Assembly: GCF_051414035.1 (NCBI RefSeq)
Contig: NZ_JBLKNW010000008.1
Location: 1-64,000, forward strand
Reading direction: 5' to 3'
DNA: 64,000 bases
Source of the DNA: Halosimplex amylolyticum
GTDB lineage: Archaea; Halobacteriota; Halobacteria; Halobacteriales; Haloarculaceae
This document shows, piece after piece, positions 46,724 to 54,621 of the stretch. Positions within the stretch are counted from its first letter, which is position 1. Each line of letters starts with the position of its first letter. The notes beneath the pieces are model-generated. The model did no database searches, was not told the origin of the DNA, and worked only from the letters and a program-made list of their open reading frames with translations. The position numbers and the translations under genes were made by a program.

Positions 46724-48055
46724 ATGGATTCTGTCTCCGATATCGTGGTCGACGAAGAAATCGTCCTCGAAGCCTGTGATCACCTGGAAGTCCCCGAACT
46801 CGGCGTGATCGAACAGGTCTGGGAAACTGCTCCTATTCCGCCCACCCGGATTCCCGAGCGCGCAGGCGAAGCGGTAACCGACCTGCCGCTTGAAAAGATC
46901 CCACCGGGCGGAGAGGTGGCAGTTGGCGTGGGGAGCCGCGGGATCGCGAATCTTCCCGACATTGTCCGCGGTGTCGTCACGGAACTCACCGAACGCGGCT
47001 ACGAGCCGTTCATCTTTCCGGCGATGGGGAGCCACGGTGGGGCAACGGAGAGCGGCCAGCGGGAGAAACTCGCCACGCTCGGTGTGACGCCGGAGACGGT
47101 CGGTTGCGACATCCGGGCTACGATGGAGGTTGTCCAGGTCGGCGAGACGCCAGAACGGGGGGTGCCAGTGTACACCGACGCTCACGCAGCCGAGGCCGAT
47201 GCCATACTGCCAGTGAACCGTGTCAAGCCCCATACGGACTTCAGTGGCGACGTGGAGAGCGGCCTCTCCAAGATGCTCGTCATCGGGATGGGAAAACAGC
47301 GAGGCGCGAAAACGGCTCACGACTGGGCTGTCGATTGGAGTTTCCGCAACATGATACCCGAGATCACCGAGCAGTTGCTGGAGTCGCTTCCAGTCGTTGG
47401 GGGCGTCGCTATCGTCGAGGACGAACACGACGAGACGACGATACTGGAAGGCATCCCCCCGTCCGGGTTTCTCGGCCGCGAGTCCGAGCTACTGGAGACG
47501 GCCCTCGAGCGAATGCCGACGCTTCCCTACGAAGACATCGACGTGCTGGTCGTCGACCGACTCGGCAAAGACGTCAGCGGTCAGGGGATGGACACAAACG
47601 TCACCGGGCGGCGCCACTTCACTATCAGCGAACCCGAACCCGAGTCGCCCGATGTCAAACGCGTCTTCGCCCGCGGACTAACGGCGAAAACCAAGGGGAA
47701 TGCGATGGGAATGGGCGCCGCCGATTTCGTTCACACCGACCTGCTCGACGAACTCGAAACCGAAAAATCGCTGATCAACGCGATCACCGCCAGTACCGTC
47801 CGCGGGGTGCGACTTCCCCCGGTGGTCGAAACCGACCGCGCAGGGCTGGTCGCGGCACTCGGCACGGTTGGTACCAGGGCCTCTCGATCGCCCCGCGTTC
47901 TCCGGGTGACAGACACGATGCACCTCAAGCGCTGTTACGCGTCTGCGCCCCTCGTCGAAGAGGCCAGGGAACGCGAGGATTTGCGCGTCGCTGAAGAACC
48001 GGCCCCCATCGAGTTCGACTCCGGACAGTTCGTCGCGCCGTCGCCCGCTGAATGA
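46724..48055 (+). CDS. LarA-like (DUF2088) nickel-pincer-type isomerase
   Basis: The 443-residue protein contains the LarA-type N-terminal Rossmann-like domain (VAVGVGSRGIANL, FIFPAMGSHGGAT) and, about residue 170, the block NRVKPHTDFSGDVESGLSKM. That block matches the His and the cofactor-attaching Lys region of lactate racemase LarA. LarA homologues racemise or epimerise 2-hydroxy acids; some act on sugar acids. This one may epimerise a sugar acid in the island's pathway. No larB, larC or larE cofactor genes are in the window. TATA at about 46691-46698 supports ATG 46724; the frame's earlier extension to 46508 is not coding. Confidence 0.78.
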   Translation: MDSVSDIVVDEEIVLEACDHLEVPELGVIEQVWETAPIPPTRIPERAGEAVTDLPLEKIPPGGEVAVGVGSRGIANLPDIVRGVVTELTERGYEPFIFPAMGSHGGATESGQREKLATLGVTPETVGCDIRATMEVVQVGETPERGVPVYTDAHAAEADAILPVNRVKPHTDFSGDVESGLSKMLVIGMGKQRGAKTAHDWAVDWSFRNMIPEITEQLLESLPVVGGVAIVEDEHDETTILEGIPPSGFLGRESELLETALERMPTLPYEDIDVLVVDRLGKDVSGQGMDTNVTGRRHFTISEPEPESPDVKRVFARGLTAKTKGNAMGMGAADFVHTDLLDELETEKSLINAITASTVRGVRLPPVVETDRAGLVAALGTVGTRASRSPRVLRVTDTMHLKRCYASAPLVEEAREREDLRVAEEPAPIEFDSGQFVAPSPAE

Positions 48056-48522
48056 GGGGATAAGCAGGCTGTTCCCTTTCTACATCACATCCCAAACCTG
48101 TTGATCCCGATTGCGTCCAGTTCGTTTCGGCCATATGTTAACACTCGCTTTCAAAACCTTTTTACGAATAGTATTGCTGTATTCCGGTGCAGGCGTGTGA
48201 CCGAACCCGAATCCAGAACTGATCCGTCTGACAGACTCGCCGGTCATGGATACGTAATATAGAGTCAACCCCTGCGTTTCGGGGCTACTGTCATCAGTCA
48301 ACTGTCCCGGAGAATTCCGTCGGGGAATTCGTCTCGTAATCCCTTTCGGTCACTGCCTGTCTGTCCCATCTCGTTTCAACGGGTTTGGAACGGCTGGACC
48401 GCATATCCGTCGAGTACGATGTCGTTTGTGTCAGACTCGGGTCTCCCCTGTCAGCCCTGCATGGTCAGCCACCAGTCATACTGCTGGCTGTAACTTCGTG
48501 AAAATATTCGGCGCCCCGTGGC
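48056..48522. other. Decayed stretch between LarA-like gene and IS5 scrap
   Basis: No intact gene. A stem-loop CCCCTGCGTTTCGGGG (48270-48285) may be a terminator. On the minus strand near 48380-48490 a short frame reads SQQYDWWLTMQG, a stop, then NDIVLDGYAVQPFQTR, which looks like the end of a glycan-related protein, but it is too short to place. Confidence 0.35.
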
Positions 48523-48705
48523 GCTGAAATCCTTGACGACCAATCGCTTCGAGACGCACTCCGATCAGACGGCGTCCGTCCACTCATCAGGCACCGGCTG
48601 TTCACTCACTACGACCACGCCCACAATGTACGGTTGGACAGCGATCTCTACGGGCAGCGATGGATGGCCGAAAGCGCGTTTTCGGCCATCAAACGTCGGC
48701 ACGGG
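48523..48705 (+). pseudogene. IS5-family transposase fragment
   Basis: The frame reads AEILDDQSLRDALRSDGVRP, RHRLFTHYDHAHN and YGQRWMAESAFSAIKRRHG, the catalytic-Glu region of a haloarchaeal IS5-type transposase (the Glu is in MAESAF). Neither end of the transposase is present. It is joined at about 48706 to the middle of a GH29 gene in another frame. Confidence 0.8.
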
Positions 48706-49616
48706 TCCGCTGGGCGAGGATCCGCCCGAGAAGTACTACGAGGAGTGGCGGGACCTCACCAACAGGGTGGCCGACGAGTACCGCCCGGACCTGATCTAGT
48801 TCGACTTCGCGTGGGGGTACCAGCCGTTCCTCGAGCACGACGAGCGCCGCCGCCAGGTAGTCGCCAACCAGTACAGCCGGGCCGCGGAGTGGAGCGAGGA
48901 GGTTGGGATCACTCACAAGCGCCAGCTTCCACCCTGCGTCGGCATCGCCGACGACGAGCGCTCTTGGTGGGAGGAGCTGTCGATCCAGCCGTGGCTGACC
49001 GACACCTCCGTCGATCGGCCCTCCTGGGAGTACGTCAAGGACTTTGAGTTCAAGTCCACGGAGGAGATGATCGAGGGGTTCGTCGACTCTGTCAGCAAGA
49101 ACGGTAACACGCTGCTGAACGTCGGCCCCCGCCCGGACGGGACGATCCCCCACGAACCCGCCGCACTGCTCCGGGAGGTCGGCAACTGGCTCGATACGAA
49201 CGCCGAAGCCGTCTACGGCTCCCGTCCCGACTGGGAGGCCGGAGAGGGCCCCACCGAGTTCACCTTCCACGGAGTTCGAGGAGGCTTCCAGCATCGCCTT
49301 CACTGCCGAGGACAAGCGTTTACTCCGGGCGGGTGACCACTACTACGTCATCCTGCTAGACTGGCCCAAGGTGGGTGAGACCGCAATCGAGACACCGCTG
49401 CACCAGATCGTCGCCGAGGGCAGCCATCGCCACCCCGAGATCGACCAGATTGACCTCGTGAGAGGCACTTCAGACCTGGACTGGCGGCTCACGGAGCAGG
49501 AGGGTGATGGCGTGCCACATCACCGGCCCGACGAGACGCTGCACGTCGAATTACCCGCCGACACCGGAGAACTCGATTACGCGTTCACGCTCCGGCTCTC
49601 GCTGGGTGGCGAGTGA
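48706..49616 (+). pseudogene. GH29 glycosidase, N-terminally truncated, amber at the nucleophile motif
   Basis: The sequence starts at EDPPEKYYEEWRDLTN and follows the GH29 at 19681 closely to its end. The Trp of the WFD nucleophile motif is replaced by TAG at 48797-48799 (DLI, stop, FDFAWGYQP). The frame continues through LSIQPWLTDTSVD and NGNTLLNVGPRPDG to about 49265, where a one-base shift occurs. The C-terminal domain then reads on to the TGA ending at 49617 (TAEDKRLLRAGDHYYVILLDW). The first half of the barrel was lost at the IS5 junction. Together the three lesions make it non-functional. Confidence 0.88.
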
Positions 49617-49747
49617 CAGTCTCGGCGGCGGGTGACGGAGGTCGTGTCACACTCCGATTTCGGTCCAGATGACTGTTCCCGGATTGAAGTGCCCGAGCCG
49701 TTCGACGTTACCGGTCGTATCTGGGAGAGACGTGTTGTGAGTTCATC

Positions 49748-49782
49748 ATTAAATATAAGTAGTTCACAATATATCATGAGGT
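49748..49782 (+). promoter_or_regulatory. Promoter of binding-protein gene, copy 1
   Basis: The TATA block ATTAAATATAAGT (49748-49760) lies about 27 bases before the ATG at 49783, giving a leaderless transcript. The same 13 bases precede the second copy at 54587-54599, and the sequence between TATA and ATG is also related, so the promoter was duplicated with the gene. Confidence 0.75.
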
Positions 49783-51675
49783 ATGACCCAAGAGAACGGG
49801 TTATCCCGAAGACAGTGGCTCGTACTGACCGGACAGGTCGGTGCTGCGGCTGCCATCGCTGGTTGCCCCAGCGACGGCGGGGACGGTGGCACGACCCCAA
49901 CCGACACCCCAACAACCGGCGACGGTGGTGATGGTGGTGATGGTGGCGATACCGAGACTGAGACGCAGGCCGGCCAACCCCTTGACCCCGAGTTCACCAT
50001 CCCAGGTGACAACCTCGGGGGCACGTCGTTCTCGAACAAGCAATTTAACCAATACGTCGCCGGCCAGACGTTTGGCATTCCGCTGCTGTTTTGCCGATTG
50101 GCGATGCCAGTTCAGGATGGGTTCGAACCGTCGGTGGCGGAGTCGTGGTCAATTCCGTCGACCCTGGAGGAGGGAACGACAGTGACGGTGACGATTCGAG
50201 AGGACGCAAACTGGCACAACGGAGATCCGGTGACCGCCCAAGACCTCGTGACCCAGATGAGGCTCAATCGGCACGTGTACGGCGACAGCTACAACGTGTG
50301 GGCGTTCACCGACTCGGTCCAGACGACTGGGGAAAAGACGGTCGAACTGACGCTCGCCTCCGCGGTCAACCCAAAGATCTTCAAAGACAAGCTCTTACGG
50401 TCCCGACTCACTATCAAGCACGACCTCTACAGTGATTACCTGGCGCGCTTCGAGGAGGCCCAGAACGAAGAGGAGGAGAAACAGGTCCGCAGTGATATCC
50501 AGAGCGAAACCATCGAGGACCCATACGGGAATAACGCCTTCAAGTTCGACCGCAAGAGCAGCGACCGGGTGCGGTTCGTCAAGAACGAGGACTTCTGGAA
50601 CGCGGACGCAGTGACCATCCCGGTCTGGGACGTCCGAGGTATCGCCTTCGAGAACCTCGACTCCGCGGTACGGTCCGATACCATCGAGTTCAAGAGTCGG
50701 ACGTGGCCCATCGCCGGCTGGCTCGAATCGGATCACTGGACGTACCGCAGGGCTCCGCAGTCCTACGGTGAGGGTTGGGGATTCAACCTCAGTCACGAGT
50801 ATTTCGGGCAGCGTGAGGTCCGACAGGCATTCGCGTACATCCTCGATTTCGACCCCATCTTCGTCGACTGGGCCGTCGCCGCGGCCGGTATATCGGTCAG
50901 CATGGCAGAAGACCTGCGACCGGGACAGTCGCCCCCCGTTCCCAACGCGATGACCGCTCAGCAGAACGAGGCCTGGTTCGATGATCCGACTGACATCTTC
51001 ACCGCGTATGAGAAGGACGACGAGAAGGCCATGTCGCTACTCCGGGAGGCCGGGTTCTCAAAGGACGGCGGGACGGTCATGACCCCGGACGGCGACCCGT
51101 GGGAGCCGCAGGTCCCTGCTCCGAGCGGGTGGAAGCCCTGGATCGAGGGCATAGTCAATCAGATGCGTGAGTTCGGCATCAACTTCCAGATGCAGCAGAC
51201 CGGCCAATTCTGGGGTCAGATCTTCCCCAACGGCTTCGAAACCAGTTGTTCGCCCTGGCTCTGGGGCGGGGGACCCGGCGGGGCAAATCCACACCCGTTC
51301 TACCAATTCCAGCCGTACGTCGGCGACGGTTACTACGGCCCGCGGCTGAGCTGGCCCGACGAGGTCGAGGTCCCGATGCCGGTGGGCGACCCCGACGGGT
51401 CGCTGGAAACGATGACCCGACAGGACATCATCAACAGAGTCGTCGAACTCCAGAAGATATCCAGTGAGGATGAGGATCAAATAAAGGAACTCACTACGGA
51501 GCTGGCCTGGATCCACAATCAGCTACTTCCAGTGATCCCGCTCCGGCAGGGCGGCAGTAACCAGCACATGTCGACCGACCACTGGGAGTGGCAACCGGAG
51601 GGTTCGAAACACGACGTCGAGAGACTCCCGTTCGACCACGTGGCGGCTGGCTGGCCGAAGGCGAAGCTGGAATAG
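49783..51675 (+). CDS. Family 5 ABC substrate-binding lipoprotein, copy 1
   Basis: The 630-residue exported lipoprotein has a twin-arginine motif (SRRQWLVL, Arg9-Arg10), a hydrophobic stretch and lipobox IAGC with lipidated Cys28. A Gly/Asp-rich linker follows, then an SBP_bac_5 domain (VTVTIREDANWHNGDPVTAQD, HEYFGQREVRQAFAYILDF, AMSLLREAGFSKDGG). The family binds peptides or oligosaccharides and feeds Dpp/Opp-type permeases. It is highly similar along its whole length to copy 2 at 54622; stretches such as EAQNEEEEK and SSDRVRFVKNEDFWNADAV are identical. Divergence in the ligand lobe suggests different specificity. It has lost its adjacent permease. Confidence 0.9.
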   Translation: MTQENGLSRRQWLVLTGQVGAAAAIAGCPSDGGDGGTTPTDTPTTGDGGDGGDGGDTETETQAGQPLDPEFTIPGDNLGGTSFSNKQFNQYVAGQTFGIPLLFCRLAMPVQDGFEPSVAESWSIPSTLEEGTTVTVTIREDANWHNGDPVTAQDLVTQMRLNRHVYGDSYNVWAFTDSVQTTGEKTVELTLASAVNPKIFKDKLLRSRLTIKHDLYSDYLARFEEAQNEEEEKQVRSDIQSETIEDPYGNNAFKFDRKSSDRVRFVKNEDFWNADAVTIPVWDVRGIAFENLDSAVRSDTIEFKSRTWPIAGWLESDHWTYRRAPQSYGEGWGFNLSHEYFGQREVRQAFAYILDFDPIFVDWAVAAAGISVSMAEDLRPGQSPPVPNAMTAQQNEAWFDDPTDIFTAYEKDDEKAMSLLREAGFSKDGGTVMTPDGDPWEPQVPAPSGWKPWIEGIVNQMREFGINFQMQQTGQFWGQIFPNGFETSCSPWLWGGGPGGANPHPFYQFQPYVGDGYYGPRLSWPDEVEVPMPVGDPDGSLETMTRQDIINRVVELQKISSEDEDQIKELTTELAWIHNQLLPVIPLRQGGSNQHMSTDHWEWQPEGSKHDVERLPFDHVAAGWPKAKLE

Positions 51676-51691
51676 CGGTCCCGTAAAGCTC

Positions 51692-51699
51692 TTTTTTTT
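51692..51699 (+). terminator. T-run after binding protein copy 1
   Basis: Eight consecutive T residues lie 16 bases past the stop codon, a usual archaeal termination signal. Confidence 0.6.
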
Positions 51700-51700
51700 A

Positions 51701-51760
51701 CTTCGCTCCGCTAGTGCCTGGTAGACGATGTAATGGACAGTCGAACACCTACCGCTCCGT
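51701..51760 (+). pseudogene. Fossil of the permease start next to copy 1
   Basis: After the binding-protein stop, CTTCGCTCCG and TGGTAGACGATG (to 51730) match the sequence in front of, and including, the start codon of the fused permease at 56567. Here the ATG (51728) is followed directly by TAA and the similarity fades within about 25 bases. The duplication therefore once included the beginning of the permease gene. Confidence 0.65.
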
Positions 51761-51925
51761 GAAGGGATTGTTACTTGGTATGAAGTGTTCGATTGCTTCG
51801 AAGCGATCGGTTTCACTGGACCTCTTTCAGTGCATAGCGAGTATTATGATGTGTCCATCGATGAACTGCTGGAGCTGACCCGAAACGACGTGGTCTATCT
51901 CCGTGATGTGCTCGGAAGCGCATGA
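51761..51925 (+). pseudogene. C-terminal remnant of a xylose-isomerase-like TIM-barrel protein
   Basis: The frame reads WYEVFDCFEAIGFTGPLSVH, SEYYDVSIDELLELTRND and VVYLRDVL before TGA at 51923. This is the ending of sugar isomerase/epimerase proteins of the AP-endonuclease-2-like TIM-barrel family. Only about 54 residues remain and no metal site is present. Confidence 0.65.
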
Positions 51926-52057
51926 GGGAAGTCACTCGTAAAGCCCTCTTCTCCCAAACCATCAGGAATTAATAGCACAAGGTGGTGGAGATGTATCGAT
52001 TGTCCTATTTTACCCGATTTTAGACAAGCAGAAGAATGAAGTCAGGTCCGAGCGATT

Positions 52058-53509
52058 ATGTCACGTCAGATGACCCTCTCTGTCGAGAGCACACAAATCG
52101 CCGTTAAGAACGTTCAGACCCGAATGCCTTTCGCGTTCGGATCAGTGACTATCCAAGCGCTTCCCCATATTTTCGTCGAACTCTCAGTGAGAGTTGATGG
52201 AAACAAAGAGGTTGGAATCGCTTCCGACCACGCAATGCCCAAATGGTTCCGAAAAGACCCAGAGAAATCGGTTACCGATGATATTGAGGATATCCTGAAG
52301 GTAGTCGAACATGCGTGTGAGGCTGCAAGCGAGATCAGCACGAAGACTGCTTTCTCGTTCTGGCGACGTGTCCATGCCGAACAGACAACGTGGGCTGAGA
52401 GGGAGGGGATTCCCCCACTACTGGCTAACTTCGGCGTTACTTTCGTTGAGCGTGCCGTTATTGATGGCGTTTGTCGACACGAGAATACAACCTTCGCGAA
52501 GGCAGTTCGAAAAAACAAACTGGGAATCAAGCCAGGACGTGTATACTCGGAGACTGAGGGGATGGAACTGAGGGAGGTACTCCCAGATAACCCTAGACGC
52601 TCGATCGCGGTACGTCATACAGTCGGAATGGAAGATCCATTGACTGAGAACGACATTGTCGATCCGATTAATGACGGATTGCCGGAGACGCTTAAGGAGT
52701 ACATCAGAGTCGACGGCGTCCGGTATGTCAAGTGCAAGCTTGGAGGCGACCCGGATGCAGACTTCAACCGTCTTGAGCAGATTGCCAGGGTGCTCGACGA
52801 TACCCTTGACCACTACGGTGTCACGCTCGATGCCAACGAACAGTACCACGCAATCAGCGATCTTGAGGAACTCTGGAGCCAGATGGCCGCTCAGCCTGCC
52901 CTCCAGACATTCGTCGATAATATTATTTGTATTGAACAACCTCTCGATCGAGATCTCGCACTTTCAGTGGAGGCCGGCGAAATGCTCGGTAATTGGGACG
53001 GCCCACCGATTATTGTCGATGAGGCCGATGGCGAGGTTGATTCGCTCAAGACGGCACTCGATCTCGGCTACGACGGTACGAGCGTGAAAAGCTGCAAGGG
53101 TGTCTTCAAGGGGCTCGTAAACGCATGTCTCGTAGACTACCGGAGTACTACCGACAACCGACCATACCTGCTCACCGGGGAGGATCTGACCACAATCGGC
53201 CCCGTGTCCCTTGAAGAGGACCTCGCATTAATGGCGACAATGGGATTCAGTCACATCGAGCGTAACGGACATCACTATATTCGGGGCGCTGATATTCTTT
53301 CAAGTCGCCTTGAGGATCAGCTCATCGAGAATCACGGAGGCCTCTATCACCGACACGAGAGGGGGTTTACGGCTCTCGACATCGACGACGGAGATTTACG
53401 GCTAGATAGCGTTGTTGAGGCACCTTACGGACGGAAGATCGATTTCGATCTATCCTGCTTGACTCCCCTTGAAGAATGGTCAGTCTGTTCGCTTGGGCTC
53501 GAGTCCTGA
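52058..53509 (+). CDS. Enolase-superfamily sugar-acid dehydratase (mandelate racemase/MLE type)
   Basis: The 483-residue enzyme is longer than the usual 380-430. The barrel carries the expected sites: Lys in RYVKCKLGGD, metal ligands Asp (TLDANEQY), Glu (CIEQPL) and Asp (IVDEADGE), and a late Lys in TSVKSCKG. The N-terminal capping domain is present. Members dehydrate or epimerise sugar acids such as L-fuconate. It could supply the dehydratase step lost with the pseudogene at 18611. Its base composition and codon use look less G+C-rich than its neighbours, and it sits between IS scraps and the two binding-protein copies, so recent acquisition is likely. Confidence 0.82.
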   Translation: MSRQMTLSVESTQIAVKNVQTRMPFAFGSVTIQALPHIFVELSVRVDGNKEVGIASDHAMPKWFRKDPEKSVTDDIEDILKVVEHACEAASEISTKTAFSFWRRVHAEQTTWAEREGIPPLLANFGVTFVERAVIDGVCRHENTTFAKAVRKNKLGIKPGRVYSETEGMELREVLPDNPRRSIAVRHTVGMEDPLTENDIVDPINDGLPETLKEYIRVDGVRYVKCKLGGDPDADFNRLEQIARVLDDTLDHYGVTLDANEQYHAISDLEELWSQMAAQPALQTFVDNIICIEQPLDRDLALSVEAGEMLGNWDGPPIIVDEADGEVDSLKTALDLGYDGTSVKSCKGVFKGLVNACLVDYRSTTDNRPYLLTGEDLTTIGPVSLEEDLALMATMGFSHIERNGHHYIRGADILSSRLEDQLIENHGGLYHRHERGFTALDIDDGDLRLDSVVEAPYGRKIDFDLSCLTPLEEWSVCSLGLES

Positions 53510-53546
53510 CCGCACTGCTGTGTTGAATAGGGGTAGGGCGGAGCGA

Positions 53547-53860
53547 TCAAAGTGGCTCACAAAGTTGCTCGACGTTGTGAATGGCGAACATCAAGATGAT
53601 TTCTCGGAACTGGCGATACCAGGCCTGCGCTCGCACGGTGTCGCCGAGCGAGCGCTTCACCGACGAATACGACGTTTCAGCCATCCACCGCTGGGTGTAG
53701 ACGCGTTCTCGAACGGCGGCGTTGTTGCTGACGGCAGGCAGCGGCGAGCCACGGTACTGAACGAGTGGCTCAACGCCGAGGGAATTGAAAGGGAAAATGG
53801 GATGCGCAAGCAAGGGGACGTTGCCGACTCACCGATACTCAACCCCGTGGTCGAGAAGGT
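53547..53860 (-). pseudogene. IS5-family transposase C-terminal fragment
   Basis: The minus strand reads RERVYTQRWMAETSYSSVKR, SLGDTVRAQAWYRQFREI and MFAIHNVEQLCEPL, the C-terminal DDE region (Glu in MAETSY) of a haloarchaeal IS5 transposase, different from the fragment at 48523. The N-terminal part is missing and the upstream reading frame is broken by a stop. Confidence 0.8.
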
Positions 53861-53999
53861 TTGCTAGTAGGGGAAATGTTTATATACCGAAAAGAGACGT
53901 CTGACCTCCCTCCGTAGCACTGGTCGTAGACCGAGCGCGATATCGGCAGGGACTGACGTCTTCTCGGGGTTTTATTCACTGTTACCGGAATTTGGTACC

Positions 54000-54280
54000 A
54001 TGTAAGCTGCCAAGGGGGAACAACAAACTGCCAGGATCTCCGTTCGAAATGTCGACAGGATCAACGGGGCAGAGCTCTCGCTGCAGCCGGGAGCGACTGC
54101 ACTGGTCGGTCGCAACACGATCAACCGGACGTCGCTCCTCCGGGCGACCGGTATGGCGCTCGGGAGCGACCAAGTGTCGCTGAAGGGCGACGCCGACGAG
54201 GGCCGGATCGAGCTCGCCCTCGATGGAGCCCGGTACACGTGGACGCTCCGCCGAAGGTGTCGCGTTGGACGGGGACCCGT
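54000..54280 (+). pseudogene. N-terminal remnant of a second Sph3-like SMC protein
   Basis: After ATG 54000 comes an immediate TAA (54003-54005), then an open frame: KGEQQTARISVRNVDRINGA, VGRNTINRTSLLRATGMALG, and SDQVSLKGDADEGRIELAL. This matches the N-terminal lobe of the protein at 7156 (GRNATNRTSL and GSDQVSLKGDA), including the Lys-free P-loop. A TATA box TTTTATTCAC (about 53970-53979) is in the right place. Homology ends at about 54275, where an IS6 transposase fragment begins. Confidence 0.85.
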
Positions 54281-54289
54281 GCCTCGAGC

Positions 54290-54490
54290 CTTGATACACT
54301 GCTGTTTCTCAAGGAAGTGCTAACGCACTGCCGCGGTCGGCCGCTGGTACGAGTCGGTCGCGGCCCTTGGTACGATTGGCCGCTCGAACTCCTCGACTGT
54401 GGCGCCGAATGGGAACCATGGGGAAATCGGTCACTCATTGAAGCCTGGTTCGGCCTGTCCAAATACCGAACCAGACGATTCCAGCACTGA
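54290..54490 (+). pseudogene. IS6-family transposase C-terminal fragment
   Basis: The frame reads LFLKEVLTHCRGRPLVRVGR, GPWYDWPLELLDCGAEWEP and NRSLIEAWFGLSKYRTRRF, the catalytic Glu block (SLIEAWFG) of haloarchaeal IS6-type transposases. A TGA at 54488 interrupts it and a degenerate tail (SSAESTRS) continues to about 54540. It truncates the Sph3-like remnant. Confidence 0.82.
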
Positions 54491-54586
54491 TTTCCAGCCG
54501 GCAGCTCCGCTGAATCCACCAGATCGTAAGTTCGCCACACTCCATAATGCGACTCTCTAACGTTGATAATCTTCACTCTCACTGCC

Positions 54587-54621
54587 ATTAAATATAAGTG
54601 GTGAACGATATACCGTGAAGT
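54587..54621 (+). promoter_or_regulatory. Promoter of binding-protein gene, copy 2
   Basis: ATTAAATATAAGT at 54587-54599 is identical to the TATA block of copy 1 and has the same distance to the ATG (54622). The following bases are similar but not identical. Confidence 0.75.
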
